From the NCBI RefSeq assembly GCF_003994475.1, contig NZ_RZNY01000001.1:62001-126000 (forward strand): DNA of 64,000 nt, in the 5' to 3' direction. Every line of letters starts with the position of its first letter. Position 1 is the stretch's first letter. The notes below the pieces were generated by a model. It made no database searches and had not been told where the DNA came from. It worked only from the letters and a program-made list of their open reading frames with translations. Shown piece by piece: positions 45,138-54,568 of the stretch. The translations under genes and the position numbers were made by a program. The stretch comes from Paenibacillus anaericanus. GTDB taxonomy: Bacteria; Bacillota; Bacilli; Paenibacillales; Paenibacillaceae.

Positions 45138-46286
45138 TCACTGGGTAGCCGAAAAGGCGGAAGCTCCTGCGGGAGTAAACCACTGTTCCAAAATATCGTT
45201 CACAATGACCTCCGTAGCCTCCGGCTTGCGGAGGTTTTCTATTTCTATTTGCAAGTTGGTAATCATGTCTTCATTATCCCAGAGAGCTTCAATTTGTTCT
45301 GTTAATTGCTTAGCGTTATATGCAATGTTGGCAATGCCTTTACGCTTCAGATAAAGTGCGTTATTGAGCTCTTGCCCTGGAACAGGCCGATAAAGGAAGA
45401 GTGGAAGGCGGCTGACGAGTGCTTCAGATAATGTGATGCCTCCAGGTTTAGTAATGATACAATCACTAACTCCCATCATTTGGGCTACTTCGTTTACATA
45501 GCCATATAAATGTATGTCAGGGCAACCTTCAAACATATTGTGGAGCCCGCGAAATAATTCTTGATTCCGTCCACAAACAACTAGAACTTGGTGTCTTTGA
45601 CTTGAGATTAATGATTTGCAGATATCACGAAGGCCTTGCACGACGCCATAGGCCCCGGCCATTAGTAGAACGGTTTTCTTGGTAGGGTCTAGCTTATTTA
45701 GTAAATCAGAATGGGGTGTGGTTGGTTTGCCGAAATCATAACCTAGCGGTATCCCGCTTGCGACGATACGATCACTCGAAATACCACGTTCGATAATTTC
45801 AATTTTTAAATCCTCGGTTGCGACATAATAACGATCAACATTGGGATGTACCCATCTCCCATGAAGATCGAAGTCTGTTACCACATTTACTAATGGCAGT
45901 GTTAAACCGGTTTTCTTCGTTAACTTGGGCATAGCTAACTGTGGGAAAGTATGAATAATGAGATCGGGCTCTTCCTTAGCGATGATTTCCTTCAGCATCC
46001 GCATGCCCATTGAATTAATCATCCGTAGGATCGAAGTATCCGGTCGCATATCTTTGGTGATGTTGTAGACCCATCCATATACGGAAGGTAGGGTTTTGAA
46101 ACTTTGAATATACACAAACTTGGTTAACTCATTGAGAAATGGGTGGGCTTCCGCCATTAAATCTAAACTAATAACATTCTGTATTCCCCTAGTATGAAAG
46201 CATGCTTCAATGGCTTTGGTGGCTTGATAATGTCCATCACCATAACTAGCGTACAATATCATAATTTTGGGCGTTTTTAAATTCAT
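45138..46286 (-). CDS. MGDG synthase-type glycosyltransferase (UgtP-like)
   Basis: 382 residues from ATG 46286, which follows GGAGGG. It opens KIMILYASYGDGHYQATKAIE, the N-terminal domain of the MGDG synthase/UgtP group, with C-terminal GT-B motifs ITKPGGITLSEAL and FLYRPVPGQELNNALYL that bind the UDP-sugar. It would transfer glucose or galactose to diacylglycerol, giving membrane glycolipids or lipoteichoic acid anchors. UgtP proper and related enzymes of unknown acceptor cannot be separated by eye. Confidence 0.85.
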   Translation of the reverse strand: MNLKTPKIMILYASYGDGHYQATKAIEACFHTRGIQNVISLDLMAEAHPFLNELTKFVYIQSFKTLPSVYGWVYNITKDMRPDTSILRMINSMGMRMLKEIIAKEEPDLIIHTFPQLAMPKLTKKTGLTLPLVNVVTDFDLHGRWVHPNVDRYYVATEDLKIEIIERGISSDRIVASGIPLGYDFGKPTTPHSDLLNKLDPTKKTVLLMAGAYGVVQGLRDICKSLISSQRHQVLVVCGRNQELFRGLHNMFEGCPDIHLYGYVNEVAQMMGVSDCIITKPGGITLSEALVSRLPLFLYRPVPGQELNNALYLKRKGIANIAYNAKQLTEQIEALWDNEDMITNLQIEIENLRKPEATEVIVNDILEQWFTPAGASAFSATQ

Positions 46287-46428
46287 GAGCGGTATCCCTC
46301 CAGTTTCAATTCTCATATATGATGTGTAAGTGTCTCAGAGTATAAACAAAAAAATATGCCCTAAAAAAATGTGTGTTTGGAAGAAAGCTGAAACGTTAAT
46401 CTGAATATGATACAATGTAAAGGATAGG

Positions 46429-46653
46429 AGGTTGTTTCCAACATATTGCGATGACCGTAAGAGCCAGCTTTAGGCGCAAGTACATGTGCCTAACTTGATT
46501 TAGCGGGAATTTCTTCGGGTATGTCCAGTCTCAAATGCCTGTCGAAAAGGCGGAATTGCAATTCCCACAACTTCATGAATGAACTTACAGTCAAACTTTT
46601 CGGCGTTCTCAAAATCGGAGCATTAACCACAAGCGTTCTGGGAGGGAATTAGT
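46429..46653 (+). other. Structured non-coding leader before a 62-residue gene
   Basis: 367 bp separate the genes. GTTGTTTCC near 46431 could pair with GGAATTGCAATTCCCACAAC near 46561 to close a domain of about 145 nt containing AGGCGCA/TGTGCCT and GCCT/AGGC hairpins. I see no coding frame and no riboswitch class I can name. It may be a regulatory leader or an independent small RNA. Confidence 0.4.
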
Positions 46654-46842
46654 ATGGCAACGAAAGGTCATAATGAAGTCAAGGAGAGTCTGCGGGAAAT
46701 GACCCGAATATTTAAGCCGAAAGATCCGAAAAAGTTTGTTAGGGATTATGTTCGGAAATACCGTATTATGGGCGGTTATGAAGAGGAATTGACACACCTC
46801 GTGGAGCATGAATTGGGTAAAATGGACTCATCCGTTTCCTAA
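46654..46842 (+). CDS. Small conserved-looking basic protein, 62 residues
   Basis: ATG 46654 follows TGGGAGGG. Charged, helical, no membrane segment: opens MATKGHNEVKESLREM and contains FVRDYVRKYRIMGGYEEEL. No family name recognised. It is preceded by the structured leader and followed by a strong terminator, so it is monocistronic. Confidence 0.65.
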   Translation: MATKGHNEVKESLREMTRIFKPKDPKKFVRDYVRKYRIMGGYEEELTHLVEHELGKMDSSVS

Positions 46843-46895
46843 TACATACTCTGGGATCGGAATAATGGTACCTATTTAATGAGATATGTCCTTAC

Positions 46896-46934
46896 TACCG
46901 TTCTGGCGTCTAACGCTAGGTACGGTTTTTTTTT
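46896..46934 (+). terminator. Intrinsic terminator after the 62-residue gene
   Basis: ACCGT..GCGT pairs with ACGC..ACGGT around CTA, followed by nine T. Confidence 0.92.
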
Positions 46935-47003
46935 ACCCTGCTAACATATAGTATATCAATGCTTATTTAACGCAGTGTAAAGCCTGTGAAGGGAGATATA
47001 AAT

Positions 47004-47753
47004 ATGAAGGTGAGCTTGAAATCAAAAGAGGATATTGCCGGGATTCGGGCGGCCGGAAGTATTCTGGGAGATTGCCATAAGGAAATAGCGAAGCGAATCG
47101 GTCCAGGGATTTCGACGCTAGAGATCGATAATTGGGTGGAAAAATTTCTAGCCCAAAGAGATGCCACACCTGAACAGAAGGGATACAGAGGGTATCCGTA
47201 TGCAACCTGTGCATCTGTGAATGAAGTGGTTTGTCATGGGTTCCCGACAGATCAAAAGCTGAAGCATGGAGATATTGTCACGATTGATATTGTAGTAAAT
47301 AAGAATGGTTGGTTGGCAGATTCAGGTTGGTCATACCGAATTGGTGAGGTCAGCTCAGAAGCCGATCGCATACTAAAAGTTACTGAGCGAGCTTTATATG
47401 CCGGGATTGCCGAGGCGATGCCTGGGAAGAAGATTGGTGATATAGGCTTTGCTATAGGTAAAGTTGCTAAAGAAGCAAAAGTCGGAGTAGTAAAGCCGTT
47501 GATTGGACATGGGATTGGTCGAAATATGCATGAGCCACCGGATGTACCGAATTTTGGACGTGCTCGCACAGGTATGGTACTTCAAGCTGGAATGGTGATT
47601 ACGATCGAGCCTATTTTTACAATTGGAGATACGGGTGCAATACTATGGGATGATGATGGTTGGGGGATTCGGTCCGCTGATGGTAGCTTGGGTGCTCACT
47701 ATGAACATACATTGGCAATAACCGAAGACGGGCCTATTATATTAACGACATAA
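47004..47753 (+). CDS. map: Type I methionine aminopeptidase
   Basis: 249 residues from ATG 47004 (after AAGGGAG). It removes initiator methionine. Metal ligands are visible in order: Asp in DIVTIDIV, Asp in NGWLADSGW, His in GHGIGRNMHEPP, Glu in VITIEPIF and Glu in YEHTLAITEDG. It lacks the N-terminal zinc domain. This is probably an additional copy, since the housekeeping gene usually lies in the ribosomal protein cluster. Confidence 0.95.
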   Translation: MKVSLKSKEDIAGIRAAGSILGDCHKEIAKRIGPGISTLEIDNWVEKFLAQRDATPEQKGYRGYPYATCASVNEVVCHGFPTDQKLKHGDIVTIDIVVNKNGWLADSGWSYRIGEVSSEADRILKVTERALYAGIAEAMPGKKIGDIGFAIGKVAKEAKVGVVKPLIGHGIGRNMHEPPDVPNFGRARTGMVLQAGMVITIEPIFTIGDTGAILWDDDGWGIRSADGSLGAHYEHTLAITEDGPIILTT

Positions 47754-47821
47754 AAAGTACACTTAACTCTAATGATACAAACATTATATGAAGCACTAGC
47801 TCAAGAAAGAGAGAACCTACA

Positions 47822-48340
47822 ATGAAGATGATTAACGATAAACAATTCGATGAGATATATGAAATAATGGAAGGTTCATTTCCTGAATCTGAAATCAGAA
47901 CTTATGCCAGGCAACGTGCGCTGTTATCGAATCCGAACTATCGACTGATTACGGAAACGGATGCAGATGGGAAAATCATTGCTTTCCTAGCTAGCTGGGA
48001 GTTTTCAACTTTCGGTTTTGTAGAACACTTTGCTGTGAGTCCCTTATTACGTGGAAGTGGCCTAGGGGCTAAATTGCTGAGTCAATATATTGAGCAGTCC
48101 CAGATTCCAATCCGATTGGAAGTAGAATTGCCTGAGAGTGATTTCGCAAAGCGGAGGATTGGATTCTATGAACGGTGCGGATTTCATCTTAACTCATACG
48201 ATTATGTTCAGCCCCCTCTAAGAGAAGGTCAGGCTGATTTGCCGCTCAACATTATGAGTTATCCAGATCCACTCACGGAAGCAGAATTTTTCCATTTTAG
48301 AGAAACAGTATATACCGAGGTTTACAAAAGGCTGAAATAA
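47822..48340 (+). CDS. GNAT family N-acetyltransferase
   Basis: 172 residues. VEHFAVSPLLRGSGLGAKLL is the acetyl-CoA binding motif, and RIGFYERCGFHLN the C-terminal part. It starts 68 bp after map, so may share its transcript. Substrate unknown. Confidence 0.88.
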   Translation: MKMINDKQFDEIYEIMEGSFPESEIRTYARQRALLSNPNYRLITETDADGKIIAFLASWEFSTFGFVEHFAVSPLLRGSGLGAKLLSQYIEQSQIPIRLEVELPESDFAKRRIGFYERCGFHLNSYDYVQPPLREGQADLPLNIMSYPDPLTEAEFFHFRETVYTEVYKRLK

Positions 48341-48390
48341 GATGTTAGGTTAGCTGCTCAGGACATTAATTGTCACATATTAACAATGCG

Positions 48391-48417
48391 AAAAAAGAGC
48401 CCAGCTCTTTTTTTTTT
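48391..48417 (+). terminator. Intrinsic terminator after the GNAT gene
   Basis: AAAAAAGAGC/GCTCTTTTTT with a 3-nt loop and a run of ten or more T. Confidence 0.92.
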
Positions 48418-48606
48418 GCCTACACGGAAATAAAGTTAACCAAATTGTCAAAATTGGGACAAGGCGAGGAACAGGGATGTGAGGCGCTTGGATTGAGGTA
48501 ATTAACTAAAAGTTTACAGTCGTTAAAAAGCTAGAAAACGCTAACAAACATTGAAGTAATGCGTTTATTCGACAACTATAGCACAGTGAAAACTACCCAC
48601 CAAACA

Positions 48607-48635
48607 TTGACAAAAGATGGGTTCAATCATATATT
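48607..48635 (+). promoter_or_regulatory. Candidate promoter of the cta operon
   Basis: TTGACA (48607-48612), 17-bp spacer, TATATT (48630-48635), 120 bp before ctaC. The remaining 200 bp upstream shows no gene or clear operator. Confidence 0.6.
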
Positions 48636-48755
48636 TAATGGGTGATTGTTATAATTGACAAGATACTATTATTAGTGATAGAGCAGATTGCGAGCGAGTC
48701 TAGGTATGTAAATAATGTAAATGATCGGAAGAAAACGCAAAAGTGGGGTTGATCA

Positions 48756-49814
48756 ATGATGAAACGTTGGAAGGCTATAAGACGGCTTGGGCCTTTGCTG
48801 ATTGGGCTTACTTTATTGTTGTCTGCTTGTGGCCGTGAGGATTTGTCGACGCTCAGACCGCAGGGGTCGGTGGCAGAGGGACAATATGGCTTAATGAAGT
48901 TATCCATTGGGATCATGATTTTCGTGATGGTGGTTGTATTTGGTATCGCAGCATATGTATGGGTTAAGTTCCGGCGCAAGCCAGGGCAGAATGAAATTCC
49001 GGAGCAAGTTGAAGGGAATTTCAAGTTGGAGGTTATTTGGACGGCAATTCCAATTATACTCGTCTTGATTCTGGCCGTGCCTACGATTCAGAAGGTGTTC
49101 GCGTTTGGAGAAGATTATTCTGCCGATAAGAACGCAATAAAGGTAAAGGTTACTTCGCACTTGTTCTGGTGGGAATTCACTTATCCGGATTACGGGATTA
49201 CAACTGCGCAGGATTTAATCATCCCTACGAATAAGAAGATTGCGCTTGAGCTTAAGACAGCGGATGTTCTTCACTCTTTCTGGGTTCCATCTCTCGCAGG
49301 TAAAACGGATACAAATACAGATGGTACGATTAATAAAACGTGGATTGAAACATCAAAAGAGGGAGTATACCTCGGTAAGTGCGCAGAACTTTGTGGGCCT
49401 TCACATGCTTTTATGGAGTTCAAAGTTAAATCGGTAAGTCAGGATTCCTTTGACAAATGGGTAGTCTCAATGAAGGAACCGGTCCAAACCATTGAAGATC
49501 CGGCGGTGGCAGAAGTATTTAAGAGCCAATGCTTGTCATGTCATGCTGTGGGTGAGCAAGGTGGTTCAGCTGGGCCTAACCTAACGGGCATCGGAAGTCG
49601 GGAATCGATCGCTAGCATTTTGCTGAATGCAGAAGGCAGTGGCAATACGGTAGATGGCAAGCCGGTTAAGGATAATTTAGTAGAATGGCTAACGGATCCT
49701 CAACTTGTAAAACCGGGTAATAAGATGCCCTCACCGAAAGAAGATCTTGGGCTTACGGATGCTGAAATTAAAGCGATAGCTGAGTATTTAGCGGATAGCA
49801 AAGTTTCATATTGA
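48756..49814 (+). CDS. ctaC: Cytochrome c oxidase subunit II, caa3-type with fused cytochrome c
   Basis: 352 residues. Lipoprotein signal with lipobox LLSAC, two membrane helices, then the CuA domain with C209, C213 and H217 in CAELCGPSH. A C-terminal cytochrome c domain follows, with heme motif CLSCH (C259, C262, H263). Being fused to cytochrome c, it can take electrons directly from complex III. First gene of ctaCDEFG. Confidence 0.97.
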   Translation: MMKRWKAIRRLGPLLIGLTLLLSACGREDLSTLRPQGSVAEGQYGLMKLSIGIMIFVMVVVFGIAAYVWVKFRRKPGQNEIPEQVEGNFKLEVIWTAIPIILVLILAVPTIQKVFAFGEDYSADKNAIKVKVTSHLFWWEFTYPDYGITTAQDLIIPTNKKIALELKTADVLHSFWVPSLAGKTDTNTDGTINKTWIETSKEGVYLGKCAELCGPSHAFMEFKVKSVSQDSFDKWVVSMKEPVQTIEDPAVAEVFKSQCLSCHAVGEQGGSAGPNLTGIGSRESIASILLNAEGSGNTVDGKPVKDNLVEWLTDPQLVKPGNKMPSPKEDLGLTDAEIKAIAEYLADSKVSY

Positions 49815-49869
49815 TCTTTGGTGCTTCATGCGACATAGATCCACTCGGAAATTAAAGGGGGAACAAACC

Positions 49870-51759
49870 TTGGCTCATGCTCATAGTGTCAAGCGGCACA
49901 AGGGTTTGATGGACTGGTTAACAACCGTCGATCATAAGAAAATCGCTATCCTGTACTTATGGGCTGGAGGCTTCTTCTTCGGCATTGGTGGGATTGAAGC
50001 GCTATTAATCCGTGTTCAGCTTGCGAAGCCGATGAATGATTTTGTATCGGCTCAGCAATTTAATGAATTGATAACAATGCACGGTACGACCATGATCTTT
50101 CTTGGAGTTATGCCGGTTATCTTTGCACTAATGAACGCCGTTATCCCGCTTCAGATTGGGGCACGCGATGTAGCGTTTCCATTCTTGAATTCTTTGGGAT
50201 TCTGGACGTTTTTGTTCGGTGGTTTGTTGCTTAATTTGAGTTGGATTATGGGTGGGGCACCTGATGCAGGTTGGACGTCGTACACTCCGTTGTCTTCCAC
50301 AACCTACAGTTTGACGCACGGTATCGATTTCTACACGATTGGCCTGCAGATAGCGGGTTTAGGTACACTAATCGGAGGGATTAACTTCCTGGCGACGATC
50401 ATTACTATGCGTGCACCGGGCATGTCCTTTATGCGGATGCCAATGTTCACATGGACATCGTTCATTACGTCAGCGATGATCCTATTCGCCTTTCCCGCTA
50501 TTACGGTAGGATTGGTGTTACTTACGTTTGACCGGATTCTTGGTGCAAATTTCTTCGACGTGTCGAAGGGCGGAAACCCGGTACTCTGGCAGCATATATT
50601 CTGGATTTTTGGGCATCCAGAAGTTTATATTCTGATTCTACCGGCTTTTGGTGTTATTTCTGAAGTCATCAGTACCTTCTCGCGCAAGCGGCTGTTTGGT
50701 TACAGTTCCATGGTATTTGCTACAATTTTGATCGCCTTTTTAGGCTTCATGGTGTGGGCGCATCATATGTTTACGACAGGTCTAGGCCCTGTAGCCAATG
50801 CATTGTTCTCTATTTCAACGATGTTGATTGCGGTCCCTACAGGAATCAAGATCTTTAACTGGTTGTTCACCATGTGGGGTGGGCAAATCCGTTTTACAGT
50901 ACCTAATCTATTTGCCGCTGGGTTTATCCCGACGTTCGTAATGGGTGGGGTAACCGGTGTTATGTTGGCTTCTGCACCAGCTGATTATCAGTACCACGAT
51001 ACATATTTCGTTGTGGCGCATTTTCACTACGTAATTGTCGGGGGCCTTGTTCTGGGCTTGTTCGCTGGACTTCATTACTGGTGGCCTAAGATGTTTGGAC
51101 GGATGCTTAGTGAGAGATTAGGTAAGTGGGAATTCTGGACGTTTATTATTGGGTTTCATCTAACTTTCTTCGTTCAGCATTTCCTAGGGTTGATTGGGAT
51201 GCAACGTAGGGTCTTCACTTACTTGCCGAATCAGGGCTTTGACCTTATGAATTTAGTCAGTACGATAGGTGCGTTCTTAATGGGCGTAGGTGTGATTATC
51301 TTCTTAGTGAATGTAGTTATCACGGCTCGTCAGCCTGTAGGCGTAGCGAATGATCCATGGGAAGACGGACGGACACTAGAATGGAGTATCCCATCTCCAC
51401 CGCCAGAATACAATTTCAAGCAAATCCCACTCGTTCGTGGTCTTGATGCTTTCTGGAAGGAAAAGACGGCGGGTCATAAAGAGATGACTCCAGCGGAACC
51501 AGTAGGGCCAATTCATATGCCTTCTGCGACGATTCTTCCATTTTTGATGTCACTAGGTATTTTTATTGCCGGTCTTGGATTCATGTTTACAAGTGATGAC
51601 TTTGGTAATAACTTTTTGAACTTCATCTTTAACAACTATATTGTGACCGGCATCGGTCTTGCTATTACCTTCGGATCCATGCTGTGGCGTTCACTCTTTG
51701 ATGATCATGGGTGGCATATTGAACAGGATGAACTGAACGAGAAGGGGGTCAAAGCATGA
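49870..51759 (+). CDS. ctaD: Cytochrome c oxidase subunit I
   Basis: 629 residues from TTG 49870, chosen because AAAGGGGG lies 9 nt upstream; an ATG at 49828 lacks a site. Catalytic subunit of the proton-pumping aa3 oxidase. Visible ligands: ITMHGTTM (low-spin heme), HPEVYILILPAFG (CuB His and cross-linked Tyr), HHMFTTG and HFHYVIVGG. The next gene overlaps by 4 bp. Confidence 0.97.
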   Translation: MAHAHSVKRHKGLMDWLTTVDHKKIAILYLWAGGFFFGIGGIEALLIRVQLAKPMNDFVSAQQFNELITMHGTTMIFLGVMPVIFALMNAVIPLQIGARDVAFPFLNSLGFWTFLFGGLLLNLSWIMGGAPDAGWTSYTPLSSTTYSLTHGIDFYTIGLQIAGLGTLIGGINFLATIITMRAPGMSFMRMPMFTWTSFITSAMILFAFPAITVGLVLLTFDRILGANFFDVSKGGNPVLWQHIFWIFGHPEVYILILPAFGVISEVISTFSRKRLFGYSSMVFATILIAFLGFMVWAHHMFTTGLGPVANALFSISTMLIAVPTGIKIFNWLFTMWGGQIRFTVPNLFAAGFIPTFVMGGVTGVMLASAPADYQYHDTYFVVAHFHYVIVGGLVLGLFAGLHYWWPKMFGRMLSERLGKWEFWTFIIGFHLTFFVQHFLGLIGMQRRVFTYLPNQGFDLMNLVSTIGAFLMGVGVIIFLVNVVITARQPVGVANDPWEDGRTLEWSIPSPPPEYNFKQIPLVRGLDAFWKEKTAGHKEMTPAEPVGPIHMPSATILPFLMSLGIFIAGLGFMFTSDDFGNNFLNFIFNNYIVTGIGLAITFGSMLWRSLFDDHGWHIEQDELNEKGVKA

Positions 51760-52385
51760 CGACACCACATGCGCCAAAGGTTACAGGAGCGCTTCCTCAT
51801 GAGCCGGAGAAGGCGACGCTCGAAGGGCGCAACAAGATTCTAGCCTTTTGGTTATTTCTCGGCGGTGAGGCTGTATTATTTGGTACCCTTTTCGCTACTT
51901 TTCTAACACTGAGAAATCAAGTGGCGGAAGGTCCTTCAGCTAGTGAACTGTTCAGTTTACCGATGACTGCTGCGGCTACGTTTATCTTGTTAGTCAGTAG
52001 CTTAACGAGTGTATTCGCTATTCAAGCGATGCACCGGGGCAATAAGAAGTCGCTAATGGGCTGGCTAAGCGTAACGGTCTTGCTGGGGCTTGCGTTCCTC
52101 ATATTGGAGATTTATGAATTTTCGGTATATATGATTCATGATGATTACAGTATGACGACCAGTGCTTTCAGTTCTGCGTTCTATACGCTTGTTGGATTCC
52201 ACGGGGCACACGTGTTATTCGGGATTCTATGGATCGGTATTCTGATTGGACAGTTGTTAAAGAAGGGGCTTACGGTCGTAACGGCTCCTAAAATATATGT
52301 ATCCGCGATGTATTGGCATTTCATCGATGTGGTATGGGTATTCATCTTCACAGTTGTCTATCTACTCGGGAAGGCGGGGGTATAG
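51756..52385 (+). CDS. ctaE: Cytochrome c oxidase subunit III
   Basis: 209 residues with five membrane helices, typical of the short Bacillus-type subunit III. FWLFLGGEAVLFGTLF and GFHGAHVLFGILW are family motifs. Starts at the ATGA overlap with ctaD. Confidence 0.96.
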   Translation: MTTPHAPKVTGALPHEPEKATLEGRNKILAFWLFLGGEAVLFGTLFATFLTLRNQVAEGPSASELFSLPMTAAATFILLVSSLTSVFAIQAMHRGNKKSLMGWLSVTVLLGLAFLILEIYEFSVYMIHDDYSMTTSAFSSAFYTLVGFHGAHVLFGILWIGILIGQLLKKGLTVVTAPKIYVSAMYWHFIDVVWVFIFTVVYLLGKAGV

Positions 52386-52388
52386 AGG

Positions 52389-52712
52389 ATGGAAGACCAG
52401 GATAAACATGTTGATTCGGTGATAAAGCGGCGTCACCGCCAAGAAGGACCACAGAAACATGTGATTGCTTTTATATTCTCTATTGTATTGACTCTCATAG
52501 CGTTTGCGGCCGTTGCGGCTGGGGGCGTCAATATCGCATTTACAGTGGTTATACTTCTGGTCATGGCAGTGTTGCAGGTGCTTGTGCAGCTGGGGTACTG
52601 GATGCATTTGAAGGATAAGGGGCATATGATCCCGATTATCTTTATGGCTGGGGGATTTTTTGTAGCCGGTACAGCGATTATTACGGCGCTTTACTGGATG
52701 TGGTGGTCTTAG
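52389..52712 (+). CDS. ctaF: Cytochrome c oxidase subunit IV
   Basis: 107 residues, three membrane helices, beginning 3 bp after ctaE. The pattern KHVIAFIFSIVLTLIAF and LVQLGYWMHLKDKGH is typical of the small Bacillus subunit IV. Confidence 0.93.
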   Translation: MEDQDKHVDSVIKRRHRQEGPQKHVIAFIFSIVLTLIAFAAVAAGGVNIAFTVVILLVMAVLQVLVQLGYWMHLKDKGHMIPIIFMAGGFFVAGTAIITALYWMWWS

Positions 52713-52754
52713 AGAGGTTGGTCCAAAAGTCATCTTTGGATCATGAAGTATATG

Positions 52755-52788
52755 AAGAGGTGGGCTTGCTTATAAGCCCCCTCTTTTG
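52755..52788 (+). terminator. Hairpin terminator between ctaF and ctaG
   Basis: AAGAGG.GGGCTT pairs with AAGCCC.CTCTTTT. It probably lowers ctaG expression relative to the structural subunits. Confidence 0.85.
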
Positions 52789-52849
52789 TATATTCAGCAG
52801 GTAGTTCACAATTTGGACAGATTTAAGTGCGATGGAAGGAGGTTTTGTC

Positions 52850-53779
52850 ATGCTGGGTTTAGAATATTTCAACTTTGAACAAGTGTGGAATCTGGTATAT
52901 TTAGCGGTAATGTTGCTGATCCTTGCCGGGTACTTCTTGCTTGTGGGCCCGTTAAGTGAGAAACTTGGAGAAGGACAATCTGTATCTGTAGGTAGGAAAG
53001 TATTGTTCGTGACAGGGATGATGTTGCTCTACTTGGCACAGGGAGGACCTATCGATCTGCTGGGCCACATGATGTTTAGTTTTCATATGCTCAGTATGGC
53101 CTTATCCTATTTGATCGCTCCACCGCTCTTGATGCTGGGTATTCCTCTCTGGGCTTGGCGTGCTATAATACAGTTTCTTGCTAAAAGTCCACTGCGGCGT
53201 TTAAAGTTTTTAGTTAAGCCCATCGTGGCTGCTGTACTTTTCAATGGGTTGTTCTCGTTCTATCACATTCCGGTGATTCATGATTATGTCATGCTGAACT
53301 TTGGAATTCACCGAGCATATTACCTCATTTTGTTCATTACTTCGGGGTTCATGTGGTGGACGCTTGTTAACCCACTGCCAGAGGCGGCAGAGGTGCAAGG
53401 TCTTAAGAAAATGGGATACATCTTCCTCAACATGGTGCTGTTAACACCGGCTTGCGGCTTAATTATTTTTGCAGGTGAGCCGCTATATGCAACTTATAAT
53501 GATCCAGTAGTGTGGGTGAAGGCCATGGGGTATTGTATACCGGGTGATACTACGTATCTACTTAGCCAGTTTGGTGGACCACAGTTTTTTGGATATTTGG
53601 AGCCTGCAATCGATCAACAGGTCGGCGGAATTCTCATGAAATTTCTTCAGGAGATCATATTTGCCTCAATGCTGGCTTATGTGTTCTATCAATGGTACAG
53701 GCAGGAGAACTGGGAGGGTGATGATGAGGATATTGTGTCCGCACCTAGATCGGAGTTACCTTCTGGGAAGCTTAATTAA
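52850..53779 (+). CDS. ctaG: Cytochrome c oxidase assembly factor CtaG, caa3 type
   Basis: 310 residues with seven membrane helices. ATG 52850 follows GGAAGGAGG; the ATG at 52832 lies within that site. Hallmarks are HMMFSFHMLSM and the His-containing SFYHIPVIHDYV segment. It helps insert copper into caa3 oxidase. Confidence 0.93.
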   Translation: MLGLEYFNFEQVWNLVYLAVMLLILAGYFLLVGPLSEKLGEGQSVSVGRKVLFVTGMMLLYLAQGGPIDLLGHMMFSFHMLSMALSYLIAPPLLMLGIPLWAWRAIIQFLAKSPLRRLKFLVKPIVAAVLFNGLFSFYHIPVIHDYVMLNFGIHRAYYLILFITSGFMWWTLVNPLPEAAEVQGLKKMGYIFLNMVLLTPACGLIIFAGEPLYATYNDPVVWVKAMGYCIPGDTTYLLSQFGGPQFFGYLEPAIDQQVGGILMKFLQEIIFASMLAYVFYQWYRQENWEGDDEDIVSAPRSELPSGKLN

Positions 53780-53797
53780 ATCATTAGGAGGATTGAA

Positions 53798-54262
53798 ATG
53801 GATGTATACACATTGTTCCCGACAATCAGTACTGCATTTATTGTAATCAGCGCTGTGTTGGTTGGGATTGGTTGGGGACTCATTATCAAAGGTAAAAGGG
53901 AAGCGCATAAGAAAACGATGATTGCTGCAGCGATTGCTGCAATACTCTTCTTCATAATTTACTCGTCACGGACGGTATTTATCGGAAATACGTCATGGGG
54001 TGGCCCGGATAATTTGAAGGGTTATTATCAGACATTTCTTATTTTCCATATCATACTGGCGACCGTTGCTGCTGTATTTGGTCTGACTACGCTTGTGCTC
54101 GGCTTTAAGGAAAAGTATGCAAAACATCGTAAATTGGGAAGAATAACGGCAGTCATTTGGTTCTTTACGGCGATTACCGGTGTAGCAGTATACGTGCTGC
54201 TATATATCTTATATCCGGGTGGACATACCCAAGCAGTATGGAAAGTAATCTGGGGATACTGA
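53798..54262 (+). CDS. DUF420 membrane protein (CtaM/YozB-like)
   Basis: 154 residues, four membrane helices, with SSRTVFIGNTSWGG and HIILATVA...KHRKLGR. Relatives are needed for heme-copper oxidase maturation in staphylococci (CtaM). AGGAGG precedes the ATG, 18 bp after ctaG. A terminator closes the operon. Confidence 0.88.
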   Translation: MDVYTLFPTISTAFIVISAVLVGIGWGLIIKGKREAHKKTMIAAAIAAILFFIIYSSRTVFIGNTSWGGPDNLKGYYQTFLIFHIILATVAAVFGLTTLVLGFKEKYAKHRKLGRITAVIWFFTAITGVAVYVLLYILYPGGHTQAVWKVIWGY

Positions 54263-54290
54263 TTCAATCTATAGAGTGAACATAAATAAA

Positions 54291-54319
54291 GGCTGTTGAG
54301 ATGATCTCAACAGTCTTTT
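54291..54319 (+). terminator. Terminator of the cta operon
   Basis: GGCTGTTGAGAT pairs with ATCTCAACAGTC, followed by TTTT. Confidence 0.85.
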
Positions 54320-54469
54320 CTGCGTTTTGTAGCATGAAAGCACGCTGTGAGAACGTTTTACTGCCACTAGACCGTCTTTGTGGCAATGATTAATTGGAAC
54401 AGATAGCAATTGATTATAAACATCTCCCTCGACAGATGGAGTTTTATTTGTTTATTTTTGTAAAAAGTA

Positions 54470-54501
54470 TTGACGACGAAAAAAGCACAGTATATACTGT
54501 G
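54470..54501 (+). promoter_or_regulatory. Promoter with overlapping palindromic GntR operator
   Basis: TTGACG (54470-54475), 17-bp spacer and TATACT (54493-54498). The -10 lies inside a perfect 16-bp palindrome, CACAGTATATACTGTG (54486-54501). A YtrA-type regulator is encoded in the same operon, so this is the likely autoregulatory operator. Confidence 0.75.
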
Positions 54502-54568
54502 TATAAAGATATAAACACCAGCACACTGAAAGATATAAGTGAACTAAAGAAGAGAAAGGTTGATTCAC

